Source of the DNA: a virus
Length of the DNA stretch: 30,087 nt
Direction: 5' to 3' (one strand)
Virus record (IMG/VR): IMGVR_UViG_3300030106_006475
Location: 1 to 30,087 of that record
Each line of letters opens with the position of its first letter. Position 1 is the first letter of the stretch. The notes under the pieces are model-generated. The model worked only from the letters and a program-made list of their open reading frames with translations, ran no database searches and had not been told where the DNA came from. This document shows, piece by piece, positions 17,454 to 23,907 of the stretch. A program made the position numbers and the translations under genes.

Positions 17454-19551
17454 CTGTTCCTGGGAATCCTCCAAAACGGGGATTATTTGGTGTTGGGTTT
17501 GGAATACTTGTTAGTTCTCCCTCGCTGTAATTTTCTTGAACTGCTTCAAATTCTCCACTTCCAGTTAAATGGTAGGGTCCAGCAGTATGTATATCCATCA
17601 TTCCAAGAGTGCTCCCTCCATCTACAATACCAGTAGTTCCATCCCACCATGCCACAAGACTATCTTGCCCCCATGTTAATGGAGCGCTTCCTTCAGGTAA
17701 ACCATCTCCAGTTCCCCCTGTTAACGTGCTTAATTGACCAGTGCATTCGTTATATTCAAGGGGGACAAATTCAAGCTGTGCGTCTACATCATTCGGTCTG
17801 ATAACTCTTCTTCTTAAAGCGTTCATTTCATTTTCCTGTAATGCTCTATTCCAAACAGCCCAAGTTCCAAGTTGACCATTCATGGAAGATGTATATTTAG
17901 GATCTCCATCCTCATAACCCCTAGTCTGATATGATAATTCTACAGCACCCAGCATAAAGGTTTGAGGAAGTGCTCCTGTTCCACCATCCCATGTCATTCC
18001 AGTTCTTTCGCTATAACTCGCAAAATTACCTAAGTTATTGATAAACCTTCCATCGTCATGCACATTTCTGGCTACCATCTCTCCATCTACCATGAAGTTT
18101 ATAATAGTATCTTGTTCATTTCCTTGTCCATTAACAAAGGTAGCTGTTCCTGTTGTATGTGTGATGATGTAACAATGCCATTCAGCAACGTTATCATCAC
18201 TTGCGTTTAATTCCTCTAGGTTATGTAAATAAGGTATTCTGTAAGCGTTTGAATTACGATTGCTAGTTGTTTTGTTAATTAAATAACCCATATGATAGGC
18301 TTCTACTCTAGTCTGAGCACTTCCGTCCCTAGTTCTACCAATATTAAGATATCTACATGCTGGCCAAGATCCATCGTCTCTCTGCGAGGTGCTGAAAACC
18401 CCTGCGCCTATCGCTGAGTTTTCATTAACATTAACCCAACCTAATATAGTCCACTCTCCAGTTGGTTGGATAGCACCAGTAATTGCAGTAGAGTGAGTAT
18501 GAAAAAGACCTGTGTGATCAGGAACATAAGCGTTTGTATTGCTCCTTGTTCCAGAAAGCATGACGGTATCAAAAGTTTTGGTCTCCACTTCACCCCCAAC
18601 AAAATCTGCTGTGTCCTGCTTACCAAATCTTTTATTACATGCGTTAAGTTTTTTGGTGCATCCGTCTTTAACCCAATAACTTGGGTTTTGTTCAGGATGT
18701 TGATTTAGATTACTGTCTTTTATAGAAACATAAACAGTTTTAAGTGGAACGCCCGCTTCATTTGTGTTGTAGCTTACATCTTGTATTGGAGGAATTGTTA
18801 TGCTTGGGCTTTCTATCCAGACTACTCCACTTTTTGCATATGTTCTTGTAGCGTCCCATTTTGCTGATGGGTCAAAGAAAAAATCTACAGGTGAGTTTTC
18901 TATTTTTTCGTAATTAGGAATAACAGCGTTACCGTCAGCGTCTAAAAAAGGCGACCCATCATCTTTCTCAATTGGTAAACCATTATAACGGCATCCCTGC
19001 CCTCTGTATTGCCAATAACAAAATTTAGAGACGACTCCCCGAGAATTAATACTAAAATTCTCTAGATCTAGAGGTGAATTCAACTCAAACTCAGCAAATA
19101 TTTTAGATTCTTGGGTTTTTCTACCCATTATCCAAGTTTCATTAATTAATTCTGCTTGAGGATCGGCTACTCCAAAAGGATTTCCTCCTTCAAAGTTTAC
19201 ATCATCAATAAATTTTACTTGGACTTTTTTCCTAATTACCTTTGCATGAATTAGGTCTTTGTAGTTTTGCAGAAAGTTTGTAATTAAATTATTTTGATTT
19301 GCTATTCTAATTTTGGGTCTAGGTAATTTCCCATCTCCAAGAACATCAAAACCCTCGCTTTCAATGGCTAACGGCAGGTATTGAACACCCTGCCATGTAA
19401 CTGATTTATCATAAATAGAACCTCCATGAAACCCTAAAAACAAAGACGGTTTGTTAATTCTATCAGGGTAAATTTGAAACAATTCTAGTATTGCTGTTGG
19501 TTGCATGTCAACCAAGCTACTAGCTACTTTATTTTGTCCTTCTGCCGCCAT
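17419..19551 (-). CDS. L: Minor tail protein L-like with inserted carbohydrate-binding-like and LamG-like domains
   Basis: This 710-aa protein is about three times the length of lambda L. Residues 1-190 follow L (VTWQGVQYLP, SEGFDVLGDG, RPKIRIANQ, VKFIDDVNF). Four cysteines, C178-x8-C187 and C298-x6-C305, keep the spacing of the lambda L iron-sulphur ligands. Between C187 and C298 lies an insertion ending in YVSIKDSN...SYWVKDG, like CBM5/12-type chitin-binding modules. After C305-NKRFG comes a 260-residue concanavalin/LamG-like sandwich (about 328-590), then a linker. The usual L ending (NNPRFGGFPG) appears only at residue 692 onward, so LamG is inserted inside the L fold rather than appended. 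It is the first gene of the leftward tail operon, with a GTGTAAATTAA element 14 nt before the ATG. Confidence 0.85.
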   Translation of the reverse strand: MAAEGQNKVASSLVDMQPTAILELFQIYPDRINKPSLFLGFHGGSIYDKSVTWQGVQYLPLAIESEGFDVLGDGKLPRPKIRIANQNNLITNFLQNYKDLIHAKVIRKKVQVKFIDDVNFEGGNPFGVADPQAELINETWIMGRKTQESKIFAEFELNSPLDLENFSINSRGVVSKFCYWQYRGQGCRYNGLPIEKDDGSPFLDADGNAVIPNYEKIENSPVDFFFDPSAKWDATRTYAKSGVVWIESPSITIPPIQDVSYNTNEAGVPLKTVYVSIKDSNLNQHPEQNPSYWVKDGCTKKLNACNKRFGKQDTADFVGGEVETKTFDTVMLSGTRSNTNAYVPDHTGLFHTHSTAITGAIQPTGEWTILGWVNVNENSAIGAGVFSTSQRDDGSWPACRYLNIGRTRDGSAQTRVEAYHMGYLINKTTSNRNSNAYRIPYLHNLEELNASDDNVAEWHCYIITHTTGTATFVNGQGNEQDTIINFMVDGEMVARNVHDDGRFINNLGNFASYSERTGMTWDGGTGALPQTFMLGAVELSYQTRGYEDGDPKYTSSMNGQLGTWAVWNRALQENEMNALRRRVIRPNDVDAQLEFVPLEYNECTGQLSTLTGGTGDGLPEGSAPLTWGQDSLVAWWDGTTGIVDGGSTLGMMDIHTAGPYHLTGSGEFEAVQENYSEGELTSIPNPTPNNPRFGGFPGTDGFSYGRNTSY

Positions 19552-19554
19552 ATT

Positions 19555-19565
19555 TTAATTTACAC
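19555..19565 (-). promoter_or_regulatory. GTGTAAATTAA late-type element before the L operon
   Basis: The minus-strand GTGTAAATTAA begins 14 nt before the L ATG, with no Shine-Dalgarno between. It is the same 11-mer as before fibre 2. Its complement supplies the TTTACA -35-like box of the divergent rightward promoter, so the two directions share bases. Confidence 0.5.
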
Positions 19566-19587
19566 TTTTATTATTATATCATATAAT
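19559..19587 (+). promoter_or_regulatory. Sigma70-like promoter for the rightward genes
   Basis: TTTACA (19559-19564), a 17-nt spacer, then a perfect TATAAT (19582-19587). The inferred transcription start lies within a base or two of the GTG start codon at 19594, so the mRNA may be leaderless. Confidence 0.55.
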
Positions 19588-19589
19588 AA
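19571..19589. promoter_or_regulatory. Perfect 19-bp palindrome in the divergent promoter region
   Basis: TTATTATAT, a central C, then ATATAATAA: nine-base arms with no mismatch. It places TATAAT on both strands, so it could serve as a two-way -10 region, a repressor site, or both. It lies centrally between the L operon and the rightward genes. Confidence 0.6.
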
Positions 19590-19593
19590 AGAT

Positions 19594-20307
19594 GTGAAAA
19601 TTACACAGTTAAAACCAGATGATCATAGGCTTTGGCCCCAATTTTTGGAGTTTTTCATCAAATCCCAACCTTACAACTTAACGAATTTTCATTCGCCAAG
19701 TTTAAAAAGAAAAAAAATAGAGCAGATGTTTAAGTTTTATATGGAAACTTGCGTTGTTTATTTAGCGGAGGAGGATTCTAAAACAATGGTGGGGGTATTC
19801 CTTGGAGAACACGCATCTTATTTTGATGTTAATTTTGTGTTTGGAATAAGAAAAGACTTCACAAGCGAGAAACTAATAAATGCGACTCATAGGATATTTG
19901 ATGTCGCCCTTGATAAATATAATAAAAATTATTTAAAAAGCGAAATAAGAAGAGAACATAAAGTTAGAGCTTACAAAAAATGGATTGAAAGATACGATAA
20001 ACGAGCCATAATATTTAATGACCCACCAAATACAGTGGTTTGGTGTAAAAGTGACAACATGAAAGCTCAATTCAAAGTAGTAGGAGTCAATCTAGTTACA
20101 GAACACTTAATGGGACAGACTGCTTCGTTAAGTAAAAAGTTCGCAGGATCAATGAGAGAATTGACCTTTGGCGAGAAAAAATATTTTTTTGATGAAAAAA
20201 GCGTTGACTTTTTGGCTCAGTGTGTTGTAGTCAATGGACTTCTGTCCGATGACAAAGAAAACGTTGGAAGAGTAGCACTTGAATTCATACCACAAAATGA
20301 AAAGTAA
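19594..20307 (+). CDS. Unknown protein, possible GNAT-like acetyltransferase fold
   Basis: This 237-aa protein is read from GTG at 19594; the only upstream in-frame starts lie inside the L gene. The first half has the layout of a GNAT protein: an N-terminal ITQLKPDDHRLWPQFLEFF segment, beta strands around VVYLAEEDSKTMVGVFLGE, a DVNFVFG strand, and a basic helix near RREHKVRAYKKWIER where GNATs often end. I do not see a clear acetyl-CoA P-loop (QxxGxG/A), so this is weak. The second half (about 150-237) matches nothing I know. It is the first gene of the rightward unit and is divergent from the tail operon; the next gene overlaps its end by 11 nt. Confidence 0.7.
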   Translation: MKITQLKPDDHRLWPQFLEFFIKSQPYNLTNFHSPSLKRKKIEQMFKFYMETCVVYLAEEDSKTMVGVFLGEHASYFDVNFVFGIRKDFTSEKLINATHRIFDVALDKYNKNYLKSEIRREHKVRAYKKWIERYDKRAIIFNDPPNTVVWCKSDNMKAQFKVVGVNLVTEHLMGQTASLSKKFAGSMRELTFGEKKYFFDEKSVDFLAQCVVVNGLLSDDKENVGRVALEFIPQNEK

Positions 20308-20497
20308 ACCTGTTTTATATAGAGTATATACCCGCAAAGGAGAGTATCACCATGCTTATAATGCATCTTTAGAAGGCTCCCTACTTTGGGCTATTGATTG
20401 TGCTAAGACAGTCAGTGGCTCTGTTAAAGAGGTCTTCGAAGATAAGACCGAGAAAGAAGTTTTTAATTGCATCAAAAACAAAAAATGTTCTCTTTAA
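20297..20497 (+). CDS. Small unknown protein
   Basis: This 66-aa protein starts at ATG 20297 (MKSKPVLYRVYTRKGEYHHA), overlapping the upstream gene by 11 nt. It is basic at both ends, with no membrane segment and two cysteines near the C-terminus. I do not recognise it. It is translationally linked between the divergent first gene and the spanin pair. Confidence 0.6.
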   Translation: MKSKPVLYRVYTRKGEYHHAYNASLEGSLLWAIDCAKTVSGSVKEVFEDKTEKEVFNCIKNKKCSL

Positions 20498-20748
20498 TTA
20501 AATCTGTTTTAAAATCAGTCGAGCTTTTCTTAAGCTTGAAAAATAAAAAATTTTATTATGACTTATACATCGAACACCGAGAAAGAGAAGATGAACTCGT
20601 ATGGCAAATTGAAGAACTTAGGGAGAGCGGTAACAGCAATGATGCTGATCGGGCTGACCTCCTGCGCCAGCGACTCAATTATGAGCGTCAACAATTTGAA
20701 CATCTATCAACCTTCTACTCTAAGGCTGGAGAAGAGTCAACCGATTAA
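20485..20748 (+). CDS. Possible i-spanin (Rz-like), coiled-coil protein
   Basis: This 87-aa protein is read from ATG 20485. The first 22 residues form a hydrophobic but lysine-punctuated helix (MFSLIKSVLKSVELFLSL), weaker than a normal membrane anchor. The rest is a charged helix with coiled-coil character (REREDELVWQIEEL, RADLLRQRLNYERQQFEHL). The call rests on architecture: a lipoprotein gene begins inside it in the +1 frame, as with Rz/Rz1. Inner-membrane spanins normally have a clear N-terminal TM segment, so the function is inferred. It overlaps the preceding gene by 13 nt. Confidence 0.55.
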   Translation: MFSLIKSVLKSVELFLSLKNKKFYYDLYIEHREREDELVWQIEELRESGNSNDADRADLLRQRLNYERQQFEHLSTFYSKAGEESTD

Positions 20749-20842
20749 AACAAAAGATGGTATCTACACCCCGCAGACTGACGAGGTGTGGCACTCAGAC
20801 GCTCGTTATCGTAGACTTGAAAGAGAAATTTACTCTAAATGA
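20591..20842 (+). CDS. Outer-membrane lipoprotein, probable o-spanin (Rz1-like)
   Basis: This 83-aa lipoprotein starts at ATG 20591, preceded by GAGAAAGAGAAG, a purine-rich ribosome site. The signal peptide has a basic n-region (KLKNLGR), a hydrophobic core (AVTAMMLIGL) and the lipobox LTSC with C25 as the lipidated residue. It overlaps the upstream coiled-coil gene by 158 nt in another frame and runs 94 nt past it. O-spanins join the i-spanin to fuse inner and outer membranes in the last step of lysis of Gram-negative hosts. The mature part is not very proline-rich, unlike lambda Rz1. The deaminase gene starts at its stop (ATGA). An ATG at 20558 would add 11 residues but spoils the signal peptide. 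Confidence 0.7.
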   Translation: MNSYGKLKNLGRAVTAMMLIGLTSCASDSIMSVNNLNIYQPSTLRLEKSQPIKTKDGIYTPQTDEVWHSDARYRRLEREIYSK

Positions 20843-21246
20843 GGACTCCTTGGGAGAAATACGCATTAGATTTAGCTAAAACCGCATCTCAACGTAGTGA
20901 AGACCCCCATATGAAAGTGGGGGCTTGTGCTTTAAATAAGCATAATATGGTTTTAGCCTTGGGTTATAATGGTTTAGCGCCAAGAAAACAAGTTGATGAT
21001 TCTTTTTGGGAAGACAGAAATGGTCGTAGACCTTACATGATTCATGCTGAAGCTAACTGTTTGAGTCTTGTAAAAAGGGGAGAAGTAAAACTTTTAGCTG
21101 TAACTCTTTTGCCATGTTCCTCTTGCGCCACGTTGATAGCATCCTACGACATTCCGAAGGTTGTCTATGGGGAGATATATGAACGAGACATGAAGTCTCT
21201 GGAGATTTTTGACTTTTATGACATAGAATGTGTAAAATTGAGTTGA
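20839..21246 (+). CDS. Deoxycytidylate (dCMP/cytidine-type) deaminase
   Basis: This 135-aa zinc deaminase converts dCMP to dUMP (or a related cytidine substrate), feeding thymidylate supply for phage DNA synthesis. Zinc and catalytic residues are complete: H69-A-E71 (the HAEANCL motif) and C93-x2-C96 (LPCSSCA). GYNGLAPR near residue 42 fits the dCMP deaminase subgroup. At 135 aa it is shorter than T4 dCMP deaminase and shows no obvious allosteric dCTP-binding extension. Its start overlaps the lipoprotein stop (ATGA). The promoter of the next unit begins within its last codons. Confidence 0.9.
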   Translation: MRTPWEKYALDLAKTASQRSEDPHMKVGACALNKHNMVLALGYNGLAPRKQVDDSFWEDRNGRRPYMIHAEANCLSLVKRGEVKLLAVTLLPCSSCATLIASYDIPKVVYGEIYERDMKSLEIFDFYDIECVKLS

Positions 21247-21270
21247 CAAAGATTAAAATTCTGTAATAAT
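21243..21270 (+). promoter_or_regulatory. Sigma70-type promoter of the outer-membrane protein gene
   Basis: A perfect TTGACA (21243-21248) is followed by a 16-nt spacer and AATAAT (21265-21270), with TG at 21262-21263 as an extended -10. The -10 ends 8 nt before the ATG at 21279 and no Shine-Dalgarno is present, so the mRNA would have almost no leader. Confidence 0.75.
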
Positions 21271-21278
21271 ACAAAAAT

Positions 21279-21962
21279 ATGAAGACACTATTGTTTAGTC
21301 TCACGACCATGTTGGGCATTGCTTTTAGCATTGCAGGTTCTCAAGCCACTACTCTTGCAACAGATTTATCTGTTAAAGGTGGGGCATCAATCTCAAACTT
21401 TAGCACCGATAGGGGTCTAGCAACAAGAGAAGACTCTATTGGAGGTTCTCTTGCTTTATCTACCGCTGTCGGAGTGGGAGATCTCTCATTTGGAGCATCA
21501 CTTTTCGACACTGACGGTGGTGGCGAAATGGACTTCGGAGCCAGTTATAGCCTTGGAGTTGATCTTTTTGGTCAAAACATTGGCTTGACTGCTGCTTTAA
21601 AAGATACCGAGTCTATCTTTGGAGACAGGGAAGAATTATCTTTGACCGCTAGTTATACTTATATTGCAGACCTCTCTGTTGGTGTTTGGTATGAGGATAA
21701 CAACGATTGGTTTGGAGTCGAACTTGGAGTTTCATATGACTTCAAAACACCTGTCGAAAACCTTACTTTAAGTCCTTTTGTTACCGTAAATTTTGCGGAA
21801 GAGTATGAAGCACTTGAGCTTGGTGTTAAAGCGGATTACGTTTTGACAGAAGATGTCTCAATTATTGGGAAAGTCTCGTTTAACAATAATACCCTTGAAG
21901 GTTCTTCTCTTGAAGTAGATGAAGAGTGGGTTGTTGGAGCAGGATTGTCCTACAAATTCTAA
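21279..21962 (+). CDS. Outer-membrane beta-barrel protein
   Basis: This 227-aa protein has a clear signal peptide (MKTLLFSLTTMLGIAFSIAGSQA, cleavage near residue 23) and then alternating amphipathic strands (SIGGSLALSTAVGVG, LSLTASYTYIADLSVGVWYE, WFGVELGVSYDF, YEALELGVKADYVL), ending in SYKF. The terminal aromatic is the usual recognition signal for outer-membrane barrel assembly. The strand pattern suggests about ten strands. No known porin signature stands out. Phage-encoded barrels such as lambda Lom sit in the host outer membrane, and roles in receptor masking or host surface change are possible but not shown. The gene has its own promoter and a strong terminator. Confidence 0.85.
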   Translation: MKTLLFSLTTMLGIAFSIAGSQATTLATDLSVKGGASISNFSTDRGLATREDSIGGSLALSTAVGVGDLSFGASLFDTDGGGEMDFGASYSLGVDLFGQNIGLTAALKDTESIFGDREELSLTASYTYIADLSVGVWYEDNNDWFGVELGVSYDFKTPVENLTLSPFVTVNFAEEYEALELGVKADYVLTEDVSIIGKVSFNNNTLEGSSLEVDEEWVVGAGLSYKF

Positions 21963-21992
21963 TAACCTCAGGTTTTTAAAAAAATAAAAGAA

Positions 21993-22019
21993 AAGCCTCC
22001 CGCAAGGGGGGCTTTTTTT
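21993..22019 (+). terminator. Rho-independent terminator after the outer-membrane protein gene
   Basis: The stem AAGCCTCCC pairs with GGGGGGCTT (nine pairs, one G-U) around a GCAA tetraloop, followed by a T run. The A-rich stretch on the left makes it partly two-way. It isolates the outer-membrane gene from the lysis cassette. Confidence 0.9.
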
Positions 22020-22026
22020 GTATCGA

Positions 22027-22037
22027 GTGTAAATAAA
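22027..22037 (+). promoter_or_regulatory. GTGTAAATAAA late-type element before the holin cassette
   Basis: It begins 16 nt before the holin ATG and lies directly after the terminator, so a new transcript must begin here for lysis genes to be expressed unless read-through supplies them. No usual -35 is seen, because that position falls inside the terminator hairpin. Confidence 0.5.
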
Positions 22038-22042
22038 TAAAC

Positions 22043-22360
22043 ATGGAGCCTGAAAAGTCTATTTTAAAAGAGTTTTTAAACGGAGGATGGTTGGTGCCGC
22101 TTGTGGGTGCCGCCGCCATGTTTGCTAGATTGTTATCGGGAAACAGTGGGTTGTCTTTAAAACAACAGTTTAAAAGAGTAATCACCGCCGCAATTGCGGC
22201 TGGTATTGCATGGTTTGTGTTAGAGCAAACAGATGTATCCTCCCTTACAAAAGCGATCACTTATGGTATCATTGGTGTAATTAGTCCAGAAGTAATTAGC
22301 GGTATCGTGCGATTAGGAGAAAAATTCGCTAAGAACCCAGAAAAATTTATTAAAAAATGA
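22043..22360 (+). CDS. Probable holin (three membrane segments)
   Basis: This 105-aa protein has three hydrophobic segments at about 15-30 (GGWLVPLVGAAAMFARLL), 46-64 (VITAAIAAGIAWFVLE) and 70-90 (AITYGIIGVISPEVISGIV), then a basic C-terminus (KFAKNPEKFIKK). Size, topology and position two genes before an endolysin fit a class I-type holin, which forms the inner-membrane holes that release the endolysin. It resembles LydA-type/phage_holin_3 proteins by feel rather than a firm motif. It is the first gene after a terminator and has a GTGTAAATAAA element. The next gene's ATG overlaps its stop (ATGA). Confidence 0.75.
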   Translation: MEPEKSILKEFLNGGWLVPLVGAAAMFARLLSGNSGLSLKQQFKRVITAAIAAGIAWFVLEQTDVSSLTKAITYGIIGVISPEVISGIVRLGEKFAKNPEKFIKK

Positions 22361-22962
22361 GACCTAAGTTTATTGTTTATTGTTTAGCAGCTATCTGTTT
22401 AGCGTTTGCGTGGAAAGGATTGATTCTTACAGAGGATATTGAATCTACTCTAGAGGAAAATGCTAGGCAATCAGAGTCATCTATCATGGAAATAGGGATG
22501 TGTTTTGATTGGTATGGAGTTATTATAGTTAATTCTGTTGTTAAAACTTCTCATGGTTCTATAACTCCTGCTGAAATGGTGGACATTTTAGAAGAGGAGA
22601 GAGGCTACAAGGATGAATATCTAGAGGGATATAAGAAAGATATTACTCCAGACGAAATAGAATATGCTGACTTTGTATTCGCACAAGAAAAGAAAATAAA
22701 TCTTTATGTTGATGAGTTAATAGACTGGGCAAATAAAGGAGATATAGAGATGATAAAAGCCTCTATTCCTCGCATGTATGACATGACTGACCCTACAATT
22801 GACGCGATTAATAACATCATGGATACGAAGATGTATTACAATGAAGCCCAAGCGGAGATTTTAAATGCAAAAATATTATTTTATAGAGACTTCATGATCT
22901 TAACTATCGTCTTATGTATTGTGATGTCTATCTGCGCTGGTTTTAGTAGAAAGTGTGCATAA
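22357..22962 (+). CDS. Two-TM protein with helical periplasmic domain (MCP 4-helix-bundle-like)
   Basis: This 201-aa protein has TM1 at about 4-24 and TM2 at about 178-196, with about 150 residues between them that are helical and acidic (DITPDEIEYADFVFAQEKK, LYVDELIDWANKGDIEMI, DPTIDAINNIMDTKMYYNEA). This is the layout of the four-helix-bundle ligand domain of chemoreceptors, including the typical WANKGD helix turn. The chain stops right after TM2, with no HAMP or signalling domain. It sits between holin and endolysin, overlapping both (ATGA and TAATG), which suggests a lysis-timing role such as an antiholin that senses the periplasm. That role is inferred; the family match is by eye. Confidence 0.6.
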   Translation: MRPKFIVYCLAAICLAFAWKGLILTEDIESTLEENARQSESSIMEIGMCFDWYGVIIVNSVVKTSHGSITPAEMVDILEEERGYKDEYLEGYKKDITPDEIEYADFVFAQEKKINLYVDELIDWANKGDIEMIKASIPRMYDMTDPTIDAINNIMDTKMYYNEAQAEILNAKILFYRDFMILTIVLCIVMSICAGFSRKCA

Positions 22963-23582
22963 TGAATTTTAAGGGAAAAAAAGAAGTAGTAAGAGCAGTG
23001 CAGAAACTCCTTGGGGTATCTGCTGACGGTGCTGACGGACCTGTTACTTGGAATGCTATCTTAGCTAAACTCTCAACTAAGGACACTCCCGCAATCAATG
23101 GGAGTATACCACAAAAAATGGTTTCTTTAGCTAGAGAGGAAATAGGAGTATCCGAAGTAGACGGTAGTAATTGTGGACCAAGAGTTGATGAATACAAAGC
23201 AGCTACATGGCTAGATGCTGATAAAGGTTGGCCATGGTGTGCCGCTTTTATTTGTTGGTTAGTAAGGGAAGCTATCGAGCAAGAGGATGTAAACTTTAAA
23301 AGACCTAGAACCGCTGGAGCTTGGGACTTTGAAAACTGGGCCAAGCAAGAATCAAATAGAGGAATTGAATTGCGTAAACCTACAAACGAAGACATTAAAG
23401 CTGGTGATATTGTTGTGTTTACTTTTTCCCATATTGGTTTAGCAGTTAAAGACGTAGACTCAAGTGGCTATGTTGTTACTATAGAAGGCAATACAAATGG
23501 AGCAGGAAGTCGTGAAGGAGGATCGGTTTTAGAAAAGAAGAGGCACGTTTCAAAAATTCGCAGTAGGATAAGAATTCTGTAG
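22962..23582 (+). CDS. Endolysin: peptidoglycan-binding domain plus CHAP peptidase/amidase
   Basis: This 206-aa protein starts at ATG 22962, which overlaps the upstream stop (TAATG). The N-terminal part (about 6-38, VVRAVQKLLGVSADGADGPV) is a PG_binding_1-like repeat. The CHAP domain (about 55-206) has C93 (GWPWCAAFICW), H157 (FSHIGLAV) and E175-x-N177 (TIEGNTN) as the expected catalytic set. It cleaves peptidoglycan after holin opening. No signal peptide or anchor is seen, so it depends on the holin. This modular order, binding domain first, is normal for Gram-negative phages. Confidence 0.88.
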   Translation: MNFKGKKEVVRAVQKLLGVSADGADGPVTWNAILAKLSTKDTPAINGSIPQKMVSLAREEIGVSEVDGSNCGPRVDEYKAATWLDADKGWPWCAAFICWLVREAIEQEDVNFKRPRTAGAWDFENWAKQESNRGIELRKPTNEDIKAGDIVVFTFSHIGLAVKDVDSSGYVVTIEGNTNGAGSREGGSVLEKKRHVSKIRSRIRIL

Positions 23583-23594
23583 ATTAACTTAGTC

Positions 23595-23615
23595 TTCCCG
23601 TTATAATAAGGGGAA
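23595..23615. promoter_or_regulatory. Dyad covering a TATAAT box and ribosome site
   Basis: Left arm TTCCC-G-TTAT and right arm ATAA-G-GGGAA sit around a central A at 23605; the only mismatch is the G/G pair at 23600/23610. It holds TATAAT (23602-23607) and the AAGGGGA ribosome site, and ends on the first base of the ATG at 23615. It could be an operator or an RNA hairpin hiding the start. No good -35 was found at the right distance. Confidence 0.5.
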
Positions 23616-23905
23616 TGGAAAAAGTTAATATCCAAGTCAACAGCAACGATATCTTTAATTACGTTGTGGGAAACTCTGTGTTTGACCCTATCGAAAGATG
23701 GGTTGACCCCACAAGATACGAAGTCTTAGATGGTTTTATCTATGATTCCGAAACAAAAGAAAAGATTACTCAAAGTAGCGAGTATCAAAGATTTTGTTGG
23801 GAAGTAACTAAACTTAAACAGTTAACAGATAAAATGCAGCGACGAGAAATCGAAAGTGTTTGCGAGGAAATTGCTGAGATCGCACCAACTTATGTTCTTA
23901 TTTAG
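23615..23905 (+). CDS. Unknown small soluble protein
   Basis: This 96-aa protein starts at ATG 23615 with AAGGGGA directly upstream, one of the few clear Shine-Dalgarno sites here. It is acidic, with no TM or signal peptide. The C-terminal half is helical (WEVTKLKQLTDKMQRREIESVCEE cut across about 62-86). I do not recognise the family. A dyad overlaps its start. A small basic protein gene begins two bases after its stop codon. Confidence 0.65.
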   Translation: MEKVNIQVNSNDIFNYVVGNSVFDPIERWVDPTRYEVLDGFIYDSETKEKITQSSEYQRFCWEVTKLKQLTDKMQRREIESVCEEIAEIAPTYVLI

Positions 23906-23907
23906 TC

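Noticed and set aside
17453-17474. TTG start at 17474 for the K-like gene
   Set aside because: ATG at 17453 has AGGA at a suitable distance, so the extra seven residues are less likely.
19501-19593. Upstream extension of the divergent rightward gene to 19501
   Set aside because: It would overlap the L gene start, run through the promoter region and place TATAAT inside coding sequence. GTG 19594 is more consistent.
22943-23395. 150-aa minus-strand frame opposite the endolysin
   Set aside because: It is antisense to a clear CHAP endolysin with intact catalytic residues.
23579-23607. Full sigma70 promoter before the gene at 23615
   Set aside because: TATAAT is present but no -35 of reasonable quality lies 15-19 nt upstream, so I list only the dyad.
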